From: Streptomyces chartreusis
Lineage (GTDB): Bacteria; Actinomycetota; Actinomycetes; Streptomycetales; Streptomycetaceae
Assembly (NCBI RefSeq): GCF_008704715.1
Contig: NZ_CP023689.1
Coordinates: 6,696,001 to 6,760,000 of the forward strand
Length of the DNA stretch: 64,000 nucleotides
Direction of reading: 5' to 3'
How positions within the stretch are numbered: position 1 is the stretch's first letter; each line of letters starts with the position of its first letter. Below are positions 41,663 through 50,020 of this stretch, in pieces. A model generated the notes under the pieces. That model was not told the DNA's origin and did not search any database. It was given only the letters and a program-made list of their open reading frames with translations. A program made the translations under genes and the position numbers.

Positions 41663-43642
41663 TCAGTCCACCTCGGCCACCGCCTGCGCGAACTGCGCCT
41701 TGTACAGCCGCGCATACGCCCCGTCGGCCGCCAACAGGTCGCTGTGGGCGCCCTGTTCGACGATCGAGCCGTTCTCCATGACGAGGATCGTGTCCGCGTC
41801 CCGGATGGTCGACAACCGGTGCGCGATGACGAACGACGTACGCCCGTGCGCCAGCTTCGCCATCGCCTTCTGGATCAGTACCTCGGTACGGGTGTCGACC
41901 GAGGACGTCGCCTCGTCCAGCACCAGGATCACCGGGTCGGACAGGAACGCCCGCGCGATGGTGATCAGCTGCTTCTCGCCCGCGCTGACCCCCGACCCCT
42001 CGTCGTCGATCACCGTGTCGTACCCGTCGGGCAGCGTACGGATGAACCGGTCGGCGTGCGCGGCCCGCGCGGCCTCCTCGATCTCGCCGCGGGTGACGCC
42101 CACCCGTCGCCCGCCACCACCCTTGCCGGAGGCGCTTCGCGCCGCCCCTTCGATTCCAGCGCCGTACGCGATGTTCTCGGCGATGGTGCCGCCGAACAGC
42201 CAGGTGTCCTGGAGCACCATCCCGATCCCGGCGCGCAGCTCGTCCCGCGACATGCGGGCGATGTCCACGCCGTCGAGGGTGATGCGCCCGGACGACACGT
42301 CGTAGAAGCGCATCAGCAGGTTGACCAGGGTCGTCTTGCCGGCACCCGTCGGCCCCACGATCGCGACCGTGTGCCCGGGCTCCACCTTCAGCGACAGATC
42401 CTCGATCAGCGGCTTCTCCGGGTCGTACCGGAAGGACACACCCTCCAGCGCCACCCGGCCCCGCAGCTCCTCCGGCCGCACGCCAGGCACCGGGTCCGCC
42501 TGCTGCTCCTCCGCGTCGAGGAGCTCGAAGACCCGCTCGGCCGAGGCGACACCGGACTGCACGAGGTTCGCCATCGACGCCACCTGCGTCAGCGGCATCG
42601 AGAACTGCCGCGAGTACTGGATGAACGCCTGCACATCACCGATCGACAGCGAACCCGAGGCGACCCGCAGTCCGCCGACCACGGCGACCAGGACGTAGTT
42701 CAGGTTCGACACGAACAGCATCAGCGGCTGCATCACACCGCTGTTGAACTGCGCCTTGAACCCGGCCTCGTACAGCGCGTCGTTCTGCTCGGCGAACTGC
42801 CTGGCCGACTCCTCCTGCCGCCCGAACACCTTCACCAGGGTGTGCCCGGTGTACATCTCCTCCACGTGCGCGTTGAGCTTGCCGGTCGTACGCCACTGCT
42901 GCACGAAGTGCGGCTGCGACCGCTTGCCCACGCGTGTGGCGACGAAGAACGACAGCGGCACGGTCACCAGCGCGACCAGCGCCAGCAGCCACGACACCCA
43001 GAACATCATCGCCAGCACACCGATGATGGTCAGCACCGAGTTGATCAGCTGCCCCATCGACTGCTGGAGCGTCTGCCCGATGTTGTCGATGTCGTTGGTC
43101 GCCCGCGACAGCACCTCACCGCGCTGACGCTTGTCGAAGTACGACAGCGGCAGCCGCGACAGCTTCGTCTGGACGTCCTCCCGCATCCGGTACATCGTGC
43201 GGTTCACGGCCCGGTTCACCAGCCGCGTCGCCACCGCCATCAGCAGACCGGCGACCGTGAACACGGCCAGCGCGAACAGCAGGACGTTCCCCACGGCCCC
43301 GAAGTCGATGCCCTGGCCGGGCGTGAAGTCGGTGCTGCGCAGCATGTCGGCGATCTGGCCGTCGCCGCGCTCCCGCATGGCCGCGAGGACCTGTTCCTTG
43401 GTCATCCCGGACTTGAACTGGCGCCCGACGATGCCCGCGAAGACCAGGTCGGTGGCCTCGCCGAGGATCTTCGGCCCGGCGACCGACAGGCCCACGCTCA
43501 CCACCACGCAGAACAGCAGCACGTAGATGGTGATCCGCTCGGGCTTGAACCGCGCGATCAGCCGCCGGCCCGACACCTTGAAGTCCAGCGACCGCTGATC
43601 GGGCCCGCCGCCGGCCATCATCCGTCCCATGGGCCCGGCCAT
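41663..43642 (-). CDS. ABC exporter half-transporter (subunit 2 of heterodimer)
   Basis: 659 residues. An ABC_membrane domain with six helices (from about residue 37) is fused to an ATPase. Walker A is GPTGAGKTT (about residue 430) and Walker B ILVLDEATSSVD has a normal catalytic Glu. The signature motif is non-canonical (GSGVSAGEKQL instead of LSGGQ). With its neighbour, which has the opposite defects, it forms a heterodimer with one degenerate ATP site, like TmrAB/BmrCD. Between the Q-loop and signature, ENIAYG is followed by a Gly/Arg insert encoded by the palindromic element (42103-42157). The ATG overlaps the upstream gene's stop (TGATG). Likely a drug, lipid or peptide exporter. Confidence 0.93.
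   Translation of the reverse strand: MAGPMGRMMAGGGPDQRSLDFKVSGRRLIARFKPERITIYVLLFCVVVSVGLSVAGPKILGEATDLVFAGIVGRQFKSGMTKEQVLAAMRERGDGQIADMLRSTDFTPGQGIDFGAVGNVLLFALAVFTVAGLLMAVATRLVNRAVNRTMYRMREDVQTKLSRLPLSYFDKRQRGEVLSRATNDIDNIGQTLQQSMGQLINSVLTIIGVLAMMFWVSWLLALVALVTVPLSFFVATRVGKRSQPHFVQQWRTTGKLNAHVEEMYTGHTLVKVFGRQEESARQFAEQNDALYEAGFKAQFNSGVMQPLMLFVSNLNYVLVAVVGGLRVASGSLSIGDVQAFIQYSRQFSMPLTQVASMANLVQSGVASAERVFELLDAEEQQADPVPGVRPEELRGRVALEGVSFRYDPEKPLIEDLSLKVEPGHTVAIVGPTGAGKTTLVNLLMRFYDVSSGRITLDGVDIARMSRDELRAGIGMVLQDTWLFGGTIAENIAYGAGIEGAARSASGKGGGGRRVGVTRGEIEEAARAAHADRFIRTLPDGYDTVIDDEGSGVSAGEKQLITIARAFLSDPVILVLDEATSSVDTRTEVLIQKAMAKLAHGRTSFVIAHRLSTIRDADTILVMENGSIVEQGAHSDLLAADGAYARLYKAQFAQAVAEVD
42103..42157. 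repeat. Protein-coding palindromic element, copy 2
   Basis: Second copy of the element described at 620-674. It has the block 42103-42123, seven bases, the hairpin GGCGC-TTC-GCGCC (42131-42143) and a TTCC end. It encodes AARSASGKGGGGRR in the ABC ATPase, in the same frame as copy 1. Confidence 0.7.
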
Positions 43643-45375
43643 CAGGCGGCCTCCGCTTCCGTCAGCTGGGAGAGCACGATCTCCCGGTACGTCTCGTTGT
43701 CCGCCATCAGCTCGTGGTGCCGGCCGGTGCCGACGACCCGGCCCTCGTCCAGCACCACGATCCGGTCCGCGTCCCGGATGGTCGCCACCCGCTGGGCGAC
43801 GATGACGACGGTCGCCTCGGACGTCTCACGCTGGAGCGCGGCGCGCAGGGCGGCGTCGGTGGCGTAGTCGAGGGCGGAGAAGGAGTCGTCGAAGAGATAG
43901 ATCTCCGGGCGCTGCACCAGCGTGCGCGCGATCGCGAGCCGCTGCCGCTGACCGCCCGAGACGTTCGTGCCGCCCTGTGCGACGGGCGCGTTCAGCCCGC
44001 CCTCCAGGCGGTCCACGAACTCCTTGGCCTGCGCCACCTCCAGCGCGTGCCACAGCTCCTCGTCCGTCGCCTCCGGATTGCCGTAACGGAGGTTGGTCGC
44101 CACCGTCCCGGCGAACAGGTACGGCTTCTGCGGCACCAGGCCGACGGTCTTCGCGAGGACCTGCGGGTCGATCCTCGCCACGTCCTCCCCGTCCACCAGC
44201 ACCCGGCCGTCGGTCGCGTCGAACAGCCGGGGGACCAGCCCCAGCAGGGTCGACTTGCCGCTGCCCGTCGAGCCGATCACGGCCGTCGTCTCGCCCGGCC
44301 GCGCGACCAGGTCGATGGACTTCAGCACCGGCTCCTCGGCACCCGGGTAGCGGAACCCGCCGCCCTGGATCTCCAGATGACCGTGCCGGCGCAGCTCCCG
44401 CACCGGCGCGGTCGGTGGCACCACGCTGGAGGAGGTGTCCAGGACCTCCTGGATGCGCTCGGCGCACACCTCCGCGCGCGGCACCATCATGAACATGAAG
44501 GTGGCCATCATCACGGACATCACGATCTGCATCAGATAGGCGAGGAACGCGGTCAGGTCACCGATCTGCATGCCGCCCGAGTCGATGCGGTGGGCGCCGA
44601 ACCACACCACCGCGATGGACGACAGGTTCACCACCGTCATGACGATCGGGAACATCAGCGCGAGCAGGTTGCCGGTGCCCAGCGCCATGTCGGTCAGCCC
44701 GGCGTTGGCCTTCTGGAACCGGCTCTGCTCGTACTCGTCGCGCACGAACGCGCGGATCACCCGGTTGCCGGTGATCTGCTCGCGCAGCACCCGGTTCACC
44801 GTGTCCAGGCGCACCTGCATGGTCCGGAACAGCGGCCGCAGCCGCCGCACGATCAGGGTCACGCTGATGCCGAGGGTGGGCACCACGGCGACCAGCACCG
44901 CGGACAGCGGCACGTCCAGACCGAGCGCCAGCACGATCCCGCCGACGCACATGATGGGCGCCGACACCATCAGGGTGAACGTCATCAGCGCCAGCATCTG
45001 CACCTGCTGGACGTCATTGGTCGTCCGGGTGATCAGCGACGGTGCGCCGAAGTGGCCGAGCTCACGCGACGAGAAGGACTGCACCCGGTCGAAGACGGCG
45101 GCCCGTACGTCCCGGCCGAGCGCCGAGGCGGTGCGGGCGCCGTAGTACACGGCACCGATGTTGCACACGACCTGTGCCAGCGAGATGCCGATCATCAGGG
45201 CGCCGTAGCTCAGGATGTAGCCGGTGTCGCCGGTGACGACACCCTTGTCGATGATGTCCGCGTTCAGCGTGGGCAGGTAGAGAGTGGCGCAGGTCTGCAG
45301 GAACTGCAGCAGCACCAGCAAGGTGATGGGTTTTCGGTACGGACTGAGGTGGGTCCGCAGAAGTCGTATGAGCAC
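43642..45375 (-). CDS. ABC exporter half-transporter (subunit 1 of heterodimer)
   Basis: 577 residues, six membrane helices then an ATPase. Walker A GSTGSGKST and signature NVSGGQRQR are canonical, but Walker B reads IYLFDDSFSALD with Asp in place of the catalytic Glu, so the site containing it is weak. It complements the 659-residue partner encoded immediately downstream with overlapping stop and start. Together they form a heterodimeric type IV exporter in the plasma membrane. The ATG is at 45375. The substrate is unknown. Confidence 0.93.
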   Translation of the reverse strand: MLIRLLRTHLSPYRKPITLLVLLQFLQTCATLYLPTLNADIIDKGVVTGDTGYILSYGALMIGISLAQVVCNIGAVYYGARTASALGRDVRAAVFDRVQSFSSRELGHFGAPSLITRTTNDVQQVQMLALMTFTLMVSAPIMCVGGIVLALGLDVPLSAVLVAVVPTLGISVTLIVRRLRPLFRTMQVRLDTVNRVLREQITGNRVIRAFVRDEYEQSRFQKANAGLTDMALGTGNLLALMFPIVMTVVNLSSIAVVWFGAHRIDSGGMQIGDLTAFLAYLMQIVMSVMMATFMFMMVPRAEVCAERIQEVLDTSSSVVPPTAPVRELRRHGHLEIQGGGFRYPGAEEPVLKSIDLVARPGETTAVIGSTGSGKSTLLGLVPRLFDATDGRVLVDGEDVARIDPQVLAKTVGLVPQKPYLFAGTVATNLRYGNPEATDEELWHALEVAQAKEFVDRLEGGLNAPVAQGGTNVSGGQRQRLAIARTLVQRPEIYLFDDSFSALDYATDAALRAALQRETSEATVVIVAQRVATIRDADRIVVLDEGRVVGTGRHHELMADNETYREIVLSQLTEAEAA

Positions 45376-45552
45376 GCTGCTTCTCTCGGAGTCGGCGACG
45401 GGGCGGCCTTTGGTTGCCCCTGGCCCCTATCGTCGAACACTCCAGCGGCGTTACCTCAACCGATTAAGCCGTCAGCGCCCCCTCATACGGCCTTCCGGGT
45501 CCGGTTCCTACCTCGCTCTTACCTTCCGAAGATCCACAGAGCCCGTGTCGCC

Positions 45553-45593
45553 ACGACCGGAACGCCCCGGCCGCTACGACCGGAACGCCCCGG
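45553..45593. repeat. Tandem 23-bp duplication at the 3' end of the FGGY kinase gene
   Basis: The 18-bp word ACGACCGGAACGCCCCGG occurs at 45553-45570 and again at 45576-45593 (period 23). The second copy is the C-terminal coding end of the kinase gene; the first lies just after its stop. Confidence 0.65.
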
Positions 45594-47028
45594 GATGGGT
45601 CTGCTCGCGCACCGACACGAACTGCTGGCGCACCGCCTGGCCCACCGCCAGTTCCTCGCCGGGTTCCAGGACCTGCGCCGCCGCGCCCTGCCAGATGGGC
45701 GGGGTGCGCGGGTCGAGCGAGCCCTGCGACGCGCCGAGCGCCCACGCGGCCTGCCGGGCGGCCCCCCGCGCCGCGTAGTCCGCGGGCTGCGGTACGACGA
45801 CCTGCGTCCCGAACAGCGCGGGCGCCGCCGCCTGCACGGCCGGCAGCTCGGCCACCGCGCCGAGCAGGAAGACCCGCCGCACCTCGACACCCCGGCCGCG
45901 CAGCACGTCGAGCGCGTCCGCGAGCCCGCACAGCATGCCCTCGAACGCGGCCCGCGCCAGATGCTCCGGCTTCATCGACTCCCGCCGCAGCCCCGCGAGC
46001 GTGCCCGCGGTGTGCGGCAGGTTCGGCGTCCGCTCACCCTCCAGATAGGGCAGGAACACCAGGCCGTGGGAGCCCGGCGTCGACTTCATCGCCAGGTCCG
46101 ACAGACCCTCCAGGTCCGGCACGCCGAGGAGTTCGGCCGTGCCGCGCAGGGTGCGCACGGCGTTGAGGGTCGTGACGACCGGGAGATGCATGCCGGTCGC
46201 GTCGGCCAGGGAGGTGATCATCCCGGAACTGTCGACGAGCGCCTCGGGGTGCACGGCCATCACGGAACCGGACGCGCCGAGCGACACGACGGCGTCGCCG
46301 AGCCCGATCCCGAGCCCGAAGGCGGCGGCCATGGTCTCGCCGGTCCCCGCGGAGATCAGCAGCCCCTCCGGAGTCGTACCGGCCGCCTCCGCCGGCCCGA
46401 TCACCTCGGGCAGCATGGCCTGGTGGCCGAGGGCCAGGTCGACGAGATCGGTGCGGTAGCCGCCGGTGGCCGCCGACCAGTAGCCGGTCCCGGAGGCGCC
46501 GCCCCGGTCTGTGGTCCTTCTCACGGGCCGGCCCAGGAGCTGCCACACCAGCCAGTCGTGCGCCTGCATGAGTACGGCGGTGCGCGCGGCGTTCTCCGGC
46601 TCGGTCTTGGCGAGCCAGCGCAGCTTGGTCACCGGCTGCGCGGCCTGCGGCACACAGCCCACCGCCTGCGCCCAGGCCTCGCGCCCGCCCAGCGCGTCGA
46701 TCAGATCCGCCGCCGCGACCTGGGCGCGCTTGTCGCCGCCGACCATCGCGGGACGCACGGTGTTGCCCTGCGCGTCGAGCGGGACCAGCGCGTTCTGCTG
46801 CGCCGACACGCCGATGGCCTGCACACCTTCGAGCAGCCCGCCGGTGGCCGCCTCACCGAGTGAGAGCAGCCAGGCCTGCGGGTCGACGTCGGAGGGACGC
46901 GCGCCGCCCTCCGGCGACTCCACCGGGTGCGGGGCGTACCCCTGCCTGAGCACGGCGCCTGTGTCCGTGTCGCAGACGACGATGCGCGTGAAATCGGGCG
47001 AACTGTCCAGCCCGGCGACTATCCCCAT
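45574..47028 (-). CDS. FGGY-family carbohydrate kinase, xylulokinase-like
   Basis: 484 residues. The N-terminal FGGY domain has GLDSSPDFTRIVVCD, the first phosphate-binding part, and AQQNALVPLD. The C-terminal domain has SLGASGSVMAVHP, LPYLEGERTPNLPHTAGTL, typical of xylulokinases, and AFEGMLCGLADALD. The conserved GGGA-type adenine motif is altered to LLGAVAELPAVQA. It phosphorylates a ketose such as xylulose; the precise sugar is uncertain. The ATG at 47028 has no good ribosome site, and CACAAT lies seven bases before it. No pentose isomerase or transporter is adjacent. Confidence 0.85.
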   Translation of the reverse strand: MGIVAGLDSSPDFTRIVVCDTDTGAVLRQGYAPHPVESPEGGARPSDVDPQAWLLSLGEAATGGLLEGVQAIGVSAQQNALVPLDAQGNTVRPAMVGGDKRAQVAAADLIDALGGREAWAQAVGCVPQAAQPVTKLRWLAKTEPENAARTAVLMQAHDWLVWQLLGRPVRRTTDRGGASGTGYWSAATGGYRTDLVDLALGHQAMLPEVIGPAEAAGTTPEGLLISAGTGETMAAAFGLGIGLGDAVVSLGASGSVMAVHPEALVDSSGMITSLADATGMHLPVVTTLNAVRTLRGTAELLGVPDLEGLSDLAMKSTPGSHGLVFLPYLEGERTPNLPHTAGTLAGLRRESMKPEHLARAAFEGMLCGLADALDVLRGRGVEVRRVFLLGAVAELPAVQAAAPALFGTQVVVPQPADYAARGAARQAAWALGASQGSLDPRTPPIWQGAAAQVLEPGEELAVGQAVRQQFVSVREQTHPGAFRS

Positions 47029-47100
47029 GGCCCAAATTGTGCCGTAGTGCTGCGCTGGCTTGGGCCATGGGCGTCGTGGGGGGTGCGTGTGGCTTTTCGG

Positions 47101-47144
47101 GTGCGGGTCGTGGAGGGCTGGTCGCGCAGTTCCCCGCGCCCCCT
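47101..47144 (-). repeat. Intergenic palindromic repeat, copy F
   Basis: Minus-strand copy with the full core and the downstream words CCAGCCC and ACGACCCGCACC. It lies between the FGGY kinase start and the YtxH-like gene stop, so here it is not between convergent genes. Confidence 0.85.
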
Positions 47145-47181
47145 GGCGGCGTTGCCGTGCCCGGCGCTCAACAAGTGCTGC

Positions 47182-47490
47182 TCACGTGTTGCTCGTGCCC
47201 CAGTCGTCCTCTGCGCCTCCGTTGTGGGCGCTGCGCTCCCGTAGGGAGCGGACTCGTTGGGCCACTGTTTCCGGGACCCGGTCGCCGACCTTCTCGCTGA
47301 CCGTGTGGTACGCCTTGCCCGCGAACACCCGGCCCTGCTGCGCCGCCGACTCCGCGGTGTTGCGCACCGCGGGGTTCTGGGAGATGTCCCGGGCGGTCTT
47401 CTTCAGCTGCTCGTAGCGCTCGCGTCCGGCGCGTGTCCCGAGGACGTAACCGACGGCTACTCCGATGACGAACGTGAGCCGGTAGCGCAT
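47182..47490 (-). CDS. Small YtxH-like membrane protein
   Basis: 102 residues. One N-terminal hydrophobic segment (LTFVIGVAVGYVLGTRAGRERY) carries the GYVLGTRAGRERYEQL signature common in actinobacterial YtxH-like stress proteins. A helical charged tail follows (QNPAVRNTAESAAQQG, VSEKVGDRVPETVAQRV). The ATG at 47490 follows GGAAGGG at moderate distance; a GTG three codons earlier is possible. The role is unknown; perhaps membrane stress. Confidence 0.82.
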   Translation of the reverse strand: MRYRLTFVIGVAVGYVLGTRAGRERYEQLKKTARDISQNPAVRNTAESAAQQGRVFAGKAYHTVSEKVGDRVPETVAQRVRSLRERSAHNGGAEDDWGTSNT

Positions 47491-47650
47491 GGCTGCCACC
47501 CTTCCCTTGAGTAGGTTCCTGGTGCGGCGTCGGTGCCGGGGGGAACCGATTGGCGGAGCACCCCCCTGCTTGCGCTAATGTATGTGTCGCAGCGAGCGCA
47601 CGCCCCCTGGCGAATACCCAGGTAGGTACGTTCGATGCAATACGAGACCT

Positions 47651-47723
47651 TCCTCGGTAGCTCAATTGGCAGAGCAGCCGGCTGTTAACCGGCAGGTTAC
47701 TGGTTCGAGTCCAGTCCGGGGAG
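47651..47723 (+). tRNA. tRNA-Asn (GTT), copy 1
   Basis: 73 nt. The acceptor stem TCCTCGG pairs with CCGGGGA. The D arm is GCTCAATTGGCAGAGC, the anticodon loop CTGTTAA gives GTT, and the T loop is TTCGAGT. No CCA is encoded. Confidence 0.97.
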
Positions 47724-47728
47724 CTCGG

Positions 47729-47801
47729 TCCTCCGTAGCTCAATTGGCAGAGCAGCCGGCTGTTAACCGGCAGGTTACTGGTTCGAGTCCAGTCGGGGGA
47801 G
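47729..47801 (+). tRNA. tRNA-Asn (GTT), copy 2
   Basis: 73 nt, almost identical to copy 1, five bases downstream. The acceptor stem is TCCTCCG with CGGGGGA, so position 6:67 has changed from G:C to C:G on both sides. Same anticodon GTT. Confidence 0.97.
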
Positions 47802-47812
47802 CACGCTGAACG

Positions 47813-47836
47813 AGGACCCCCTTGGGGGTCCTTTTT
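47813..47836 (+). terminator. Rho-independent terminator after the tRNA-Asn pair
   Basis: AGGACCCCC-TT-GGGGGTCCT followed by TTTT, 11 bases after the second tRNA-Asn. A classical stem and U-tract, rare in this genome type. Confidence 0.92.
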
Positions 47837-47981
47837 CATGCTTGATCACCTGCGGCGGGAACCGTGCAGGTCGGAGCGGAGTCCTTCAGGGCATGCGAAG
47901 TCGACCATACGAAGCAGGAGATCGTATGAGCGGCTATGCTGCGGCAGACGGCGCGCACACTTGTACGCGACACGCCGCTAT

Positions 47982-48058
47982 GGGGCGGTAGCTCAGCCGG
48001 TTAGAGCAGCGGACTCATAATCCGTCGGCCGTGGGTTCGAGTCCCACCCGCCCCACCA
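47982..48058 (+). tRNA. tRNA with CAT anticodon (Met elongator or Ile2)
   Basis: 77 nt including an encoded CCA. The acceptor GGGGCGG pairs with CCGCCCC, the anticodon loop is CTCATAA and the T arm is GTGGG-TTCGAGT-CCCAC. It could be elongator Met or the lysidine-modified Ile2; sequence alone does not settle it here. It is not initiator-like, since the acceptor end is paired and the anticodon stem has no three-GC run. Confidence 0.93.
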
Positions 48059-48225
48059 CGCACGTCTCTTTCGCGAAGAAACGTTCCGCACGAGGCGTCA
48101 ACTCTGGGCCCCCGGACCGGAATCCGCCGCACTCCCGTCGGGGATGCGAGGAACTCCCCGTCGAGTGAGCATGAGACGCGAACGACGAGCGACTCAAGCG
48201 GGGGAGAAGCCGGGGAAAGCGAGCG

Positions 48226-50010
48226 GTGACGACCGACGAGGTCCTCTTCGGAGTGGGCCTGACCTTCGTGCTCGCGGTCGGCTCCCAGATCCTCGCCTCC
48301 CGCGCGCGCATCCCCGCACTGATCGTCCTGCTGCCGGCCGGCTTCGTCGCGGGCGCGCTGACCGACGACATCCACCCCGAGCGGCTGCTGGGCGCGGCCT
48401 TCGAGCCGCTGGTGTCGCTCGCCGTCGCGGTGATCCTCTACGACGCCGGGCTCGGGCTCGATCTGCGCCTGCTGCGCGGTCGCGAGCGCCGCACCGTGCT
48501 CCGGCTGATCGTGTTCGGCGTGGCCGTGTCCTGGGCGTTCACCACCCTGTTCGCCGTGCCCGTGCTGGGGCTGTCCGGTCAGGCCGCGGTGATGCTCGGC
48601 GCGATCCTCGTGGTGTCGGGGCCGACCGTCGTCGGACCGCTGCTGGATTTCGTCCGTCCTGCCGATCGGCTCCAGCGGATCCTCGTCTGGGAGGGCTCCC
48701 TCGTCGACCCGGTCGGCGCCGTCCTGGGCGCCCTGGTCTTCGCCGCCGTCCTCGACGACGGCACCAGGGGCGACGGCACCCAGCTCGTGCAGTTCGCGAT
48801 CAGTGTCGGGACCGGTCTGGCCGGGGCCGTCGTGGGGACGGCCCTGCTGTGGCTGCTGTTGGTCCGGCTGCGGCCGAGCGAGGTGCAGGCCACCTCCGCG
48901 CAGCTGGCCACGGTGATCGCGGTGGCGGCGGCCTGCGACATGGTCCGCGCGGACTCCGGGCTGATCGCCGCGATCGTCATGGGGCTGGCGGTGATGCATC
49001 TGCCGGGCTTCGACGTGCCGGAGGAGCGACCCTTCTTCGAGACGCTGGTGCAGATCGTCATCGGCCTGCTGTTCGTGACCATCTCCGCCTCGGTCACCCC
49101 GGCCTCCCTGCACCATGTGGTCCTGCCGGCCCTCGGCCTGGTCGCGGTCCTCGTACTGCTCGCCCGCCCGCTTGCCGTGTGGCTGGCGACGCTCGGGGCC
49201 GGCCTGAGCCGTGCCGAGCGCGGCTTCCTCGCGTGGATGGCGCCGCGCGGCATCGTGGCCGCCGCCAACGCGTCGACCTTCGCCACCGGTCTGGTCGCCG
49301 CGGGCATCGGCGGGGCCTCGAAGATCCTGCCGGTCACCTTCCTGGTCATCGCCGCGACCGTGACGCTGTACGGCCTGACCGCGGTCCCCGTCGCACGGCG
49401 TCTCGGCGTCACCCGGACCACCCGCGCCCGCCCGCTGCTGGTCGGCGGCGACCCCTGGGCCGTCGCACTCGGGCGCGCCCTGCGGTCGGCGGGGCCGGAG
49501 GTGCTGATGTGGGCCAGTTCCGAGGAGCAGCGGGGGCGTATCCGGGCGGCGGGGCTTGAACTGGCGCCGGGAGAGCTGCTGGCGGCGGCCACCGGGCGCG
49601 GTGCCCGGCTCGAAGGCATCACCTCGGTGCTGTTCCTCACGGACGAGGACGACTTCAACGCGCTGGCGTCGATGGTGCTGCGCCGCGGCGCAGGGGTGCC
49701 GGTCCACCGCCTCGGCCCGCGCAGCCGCGAGTACGGAGTGGTGGCCCCGTACGGCACCGGGGAGACACTGCTCGCTCCGCGGCTCAGCCGGCTCGCCGTG
49801 GCCGAGCGGTACGCGCAGGGGGCGCGCATCGTGGCGCGGCGGTTCGAGGGCCCGGTCCCGCGCGAGTACGACCTGCTGCTCCTGGTGCGGGCCGACGGCC
49901 GGCTGGAGCCCGCGGGCGCCGGAGACCCGCCCGAGCCGCGGCCCGGTGACGTCGCCGTCATGATCGGACCAGTGCCGGATCGACCCGGGGGACCGCCCCA
50001 GGAGGGCTGA
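48226..50010 (+). CDS. Cation:proton antiporter (CPA1/NhaP-type) with cytosolic domain
   Basis: 594 residues. About 12 membrane segments run to residue 390 (IPALIVLLPAGFVAG, AVILYDAGLGLDL, the antiporter segment VWEGSLVDPVGAVLG and WMAPRGIVAAANAS). A TrkA-N/RCK-like soluble domain follows (VGGDPWAVALGRALRSAG, VLFLTDEDDFNALASM), then a possible TrkA-C part. It exchanges Na+ or K+ for H+ across the membrane, and the soluble domain suggests nucleotide gating. The GTG at 48226 is near GAGCG only. It is convergent with the DUF389 gene. Confidence 0.88.
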   Translation: MTTDEVLFGVGLTFVLAVGSQILASRARIPALIVLLPAGFVAGALTDDIHPERLLGAAFEPLVSLAVAVILYDAGLGLDLRLLRGRERRTVLRLIVFGVAVSWAFTTLFAVPVLGLSGQAAVMLGAILVVSGPTVVGPLLDFVRPADRLQRILVWEGSLVDPVGAVLGALVFAAVLDDGTRGDGTQLVQFAISVGTGLAGAVVGTALLWLLLVRLRPSEVQATSAQLATVIAVAAACDMVRADSGLIAAIVMGLAVMHLPGFDVPEERPFFETLVQIVIGLLFVTISASVTPASLHHVVLPALGLVAVLVLLARPLAVWLATLGAGLSRAERGFLAWMAPRGIVAAANASTFATGLVAAGIGGASKILPVTFLVIAATVTLYGLTAVPVARRLGVTRTTRARPLLVGGDPWAVALGRALRSAGPEVLMWASSEEQRGRIRAAGLELAPGELLAAATGRGARLEGITSVLFLTDEDDFNALASMVLRRGAGVPVHRLGPRSREYGVVAPYGTGETLLAPRLSRLAVAERYAQGARIVARRFEGPVPREYDLLLLVRADGRLEPAGAGDPPEPRPGDVAVMIGPVPDRPGGPPQEG

Positions 50011-50020
50011 GGGGAGGGGC

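Noticed and set aside
43714..46863. 1049-codon open frame on the plus strand
   Set aside because: Antisense to two ABC genes and the FGGY kinase. Arg/His/Gln-rich translation with no domain.
47651..47801. CRISPR-like tandem repeat
   Set aside because: The two 73-nt repeats fold as tRNAs and there is no spacer series.
47168..47839. Minus-strand frame with a twice-repeated peptide (DWTRTSNLPVNSRLLCQLSY)
   Set aside because: This is the antisense of the two tRNA-Asn genes, a well-known false protein.
47651..48058. tRNA cluster as an integration site for a mobile element
   Set aside because: No integrase, excisionase or direct-repeat attachment copy is seen on either side; the genes around are ordinary.
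48001..49707. Long minus-strand frame ending in GRRIMSPLL
   Set aside because: It starts in the antiporter gene and ends antisense to the CAT tRNA. A typical false prediction.
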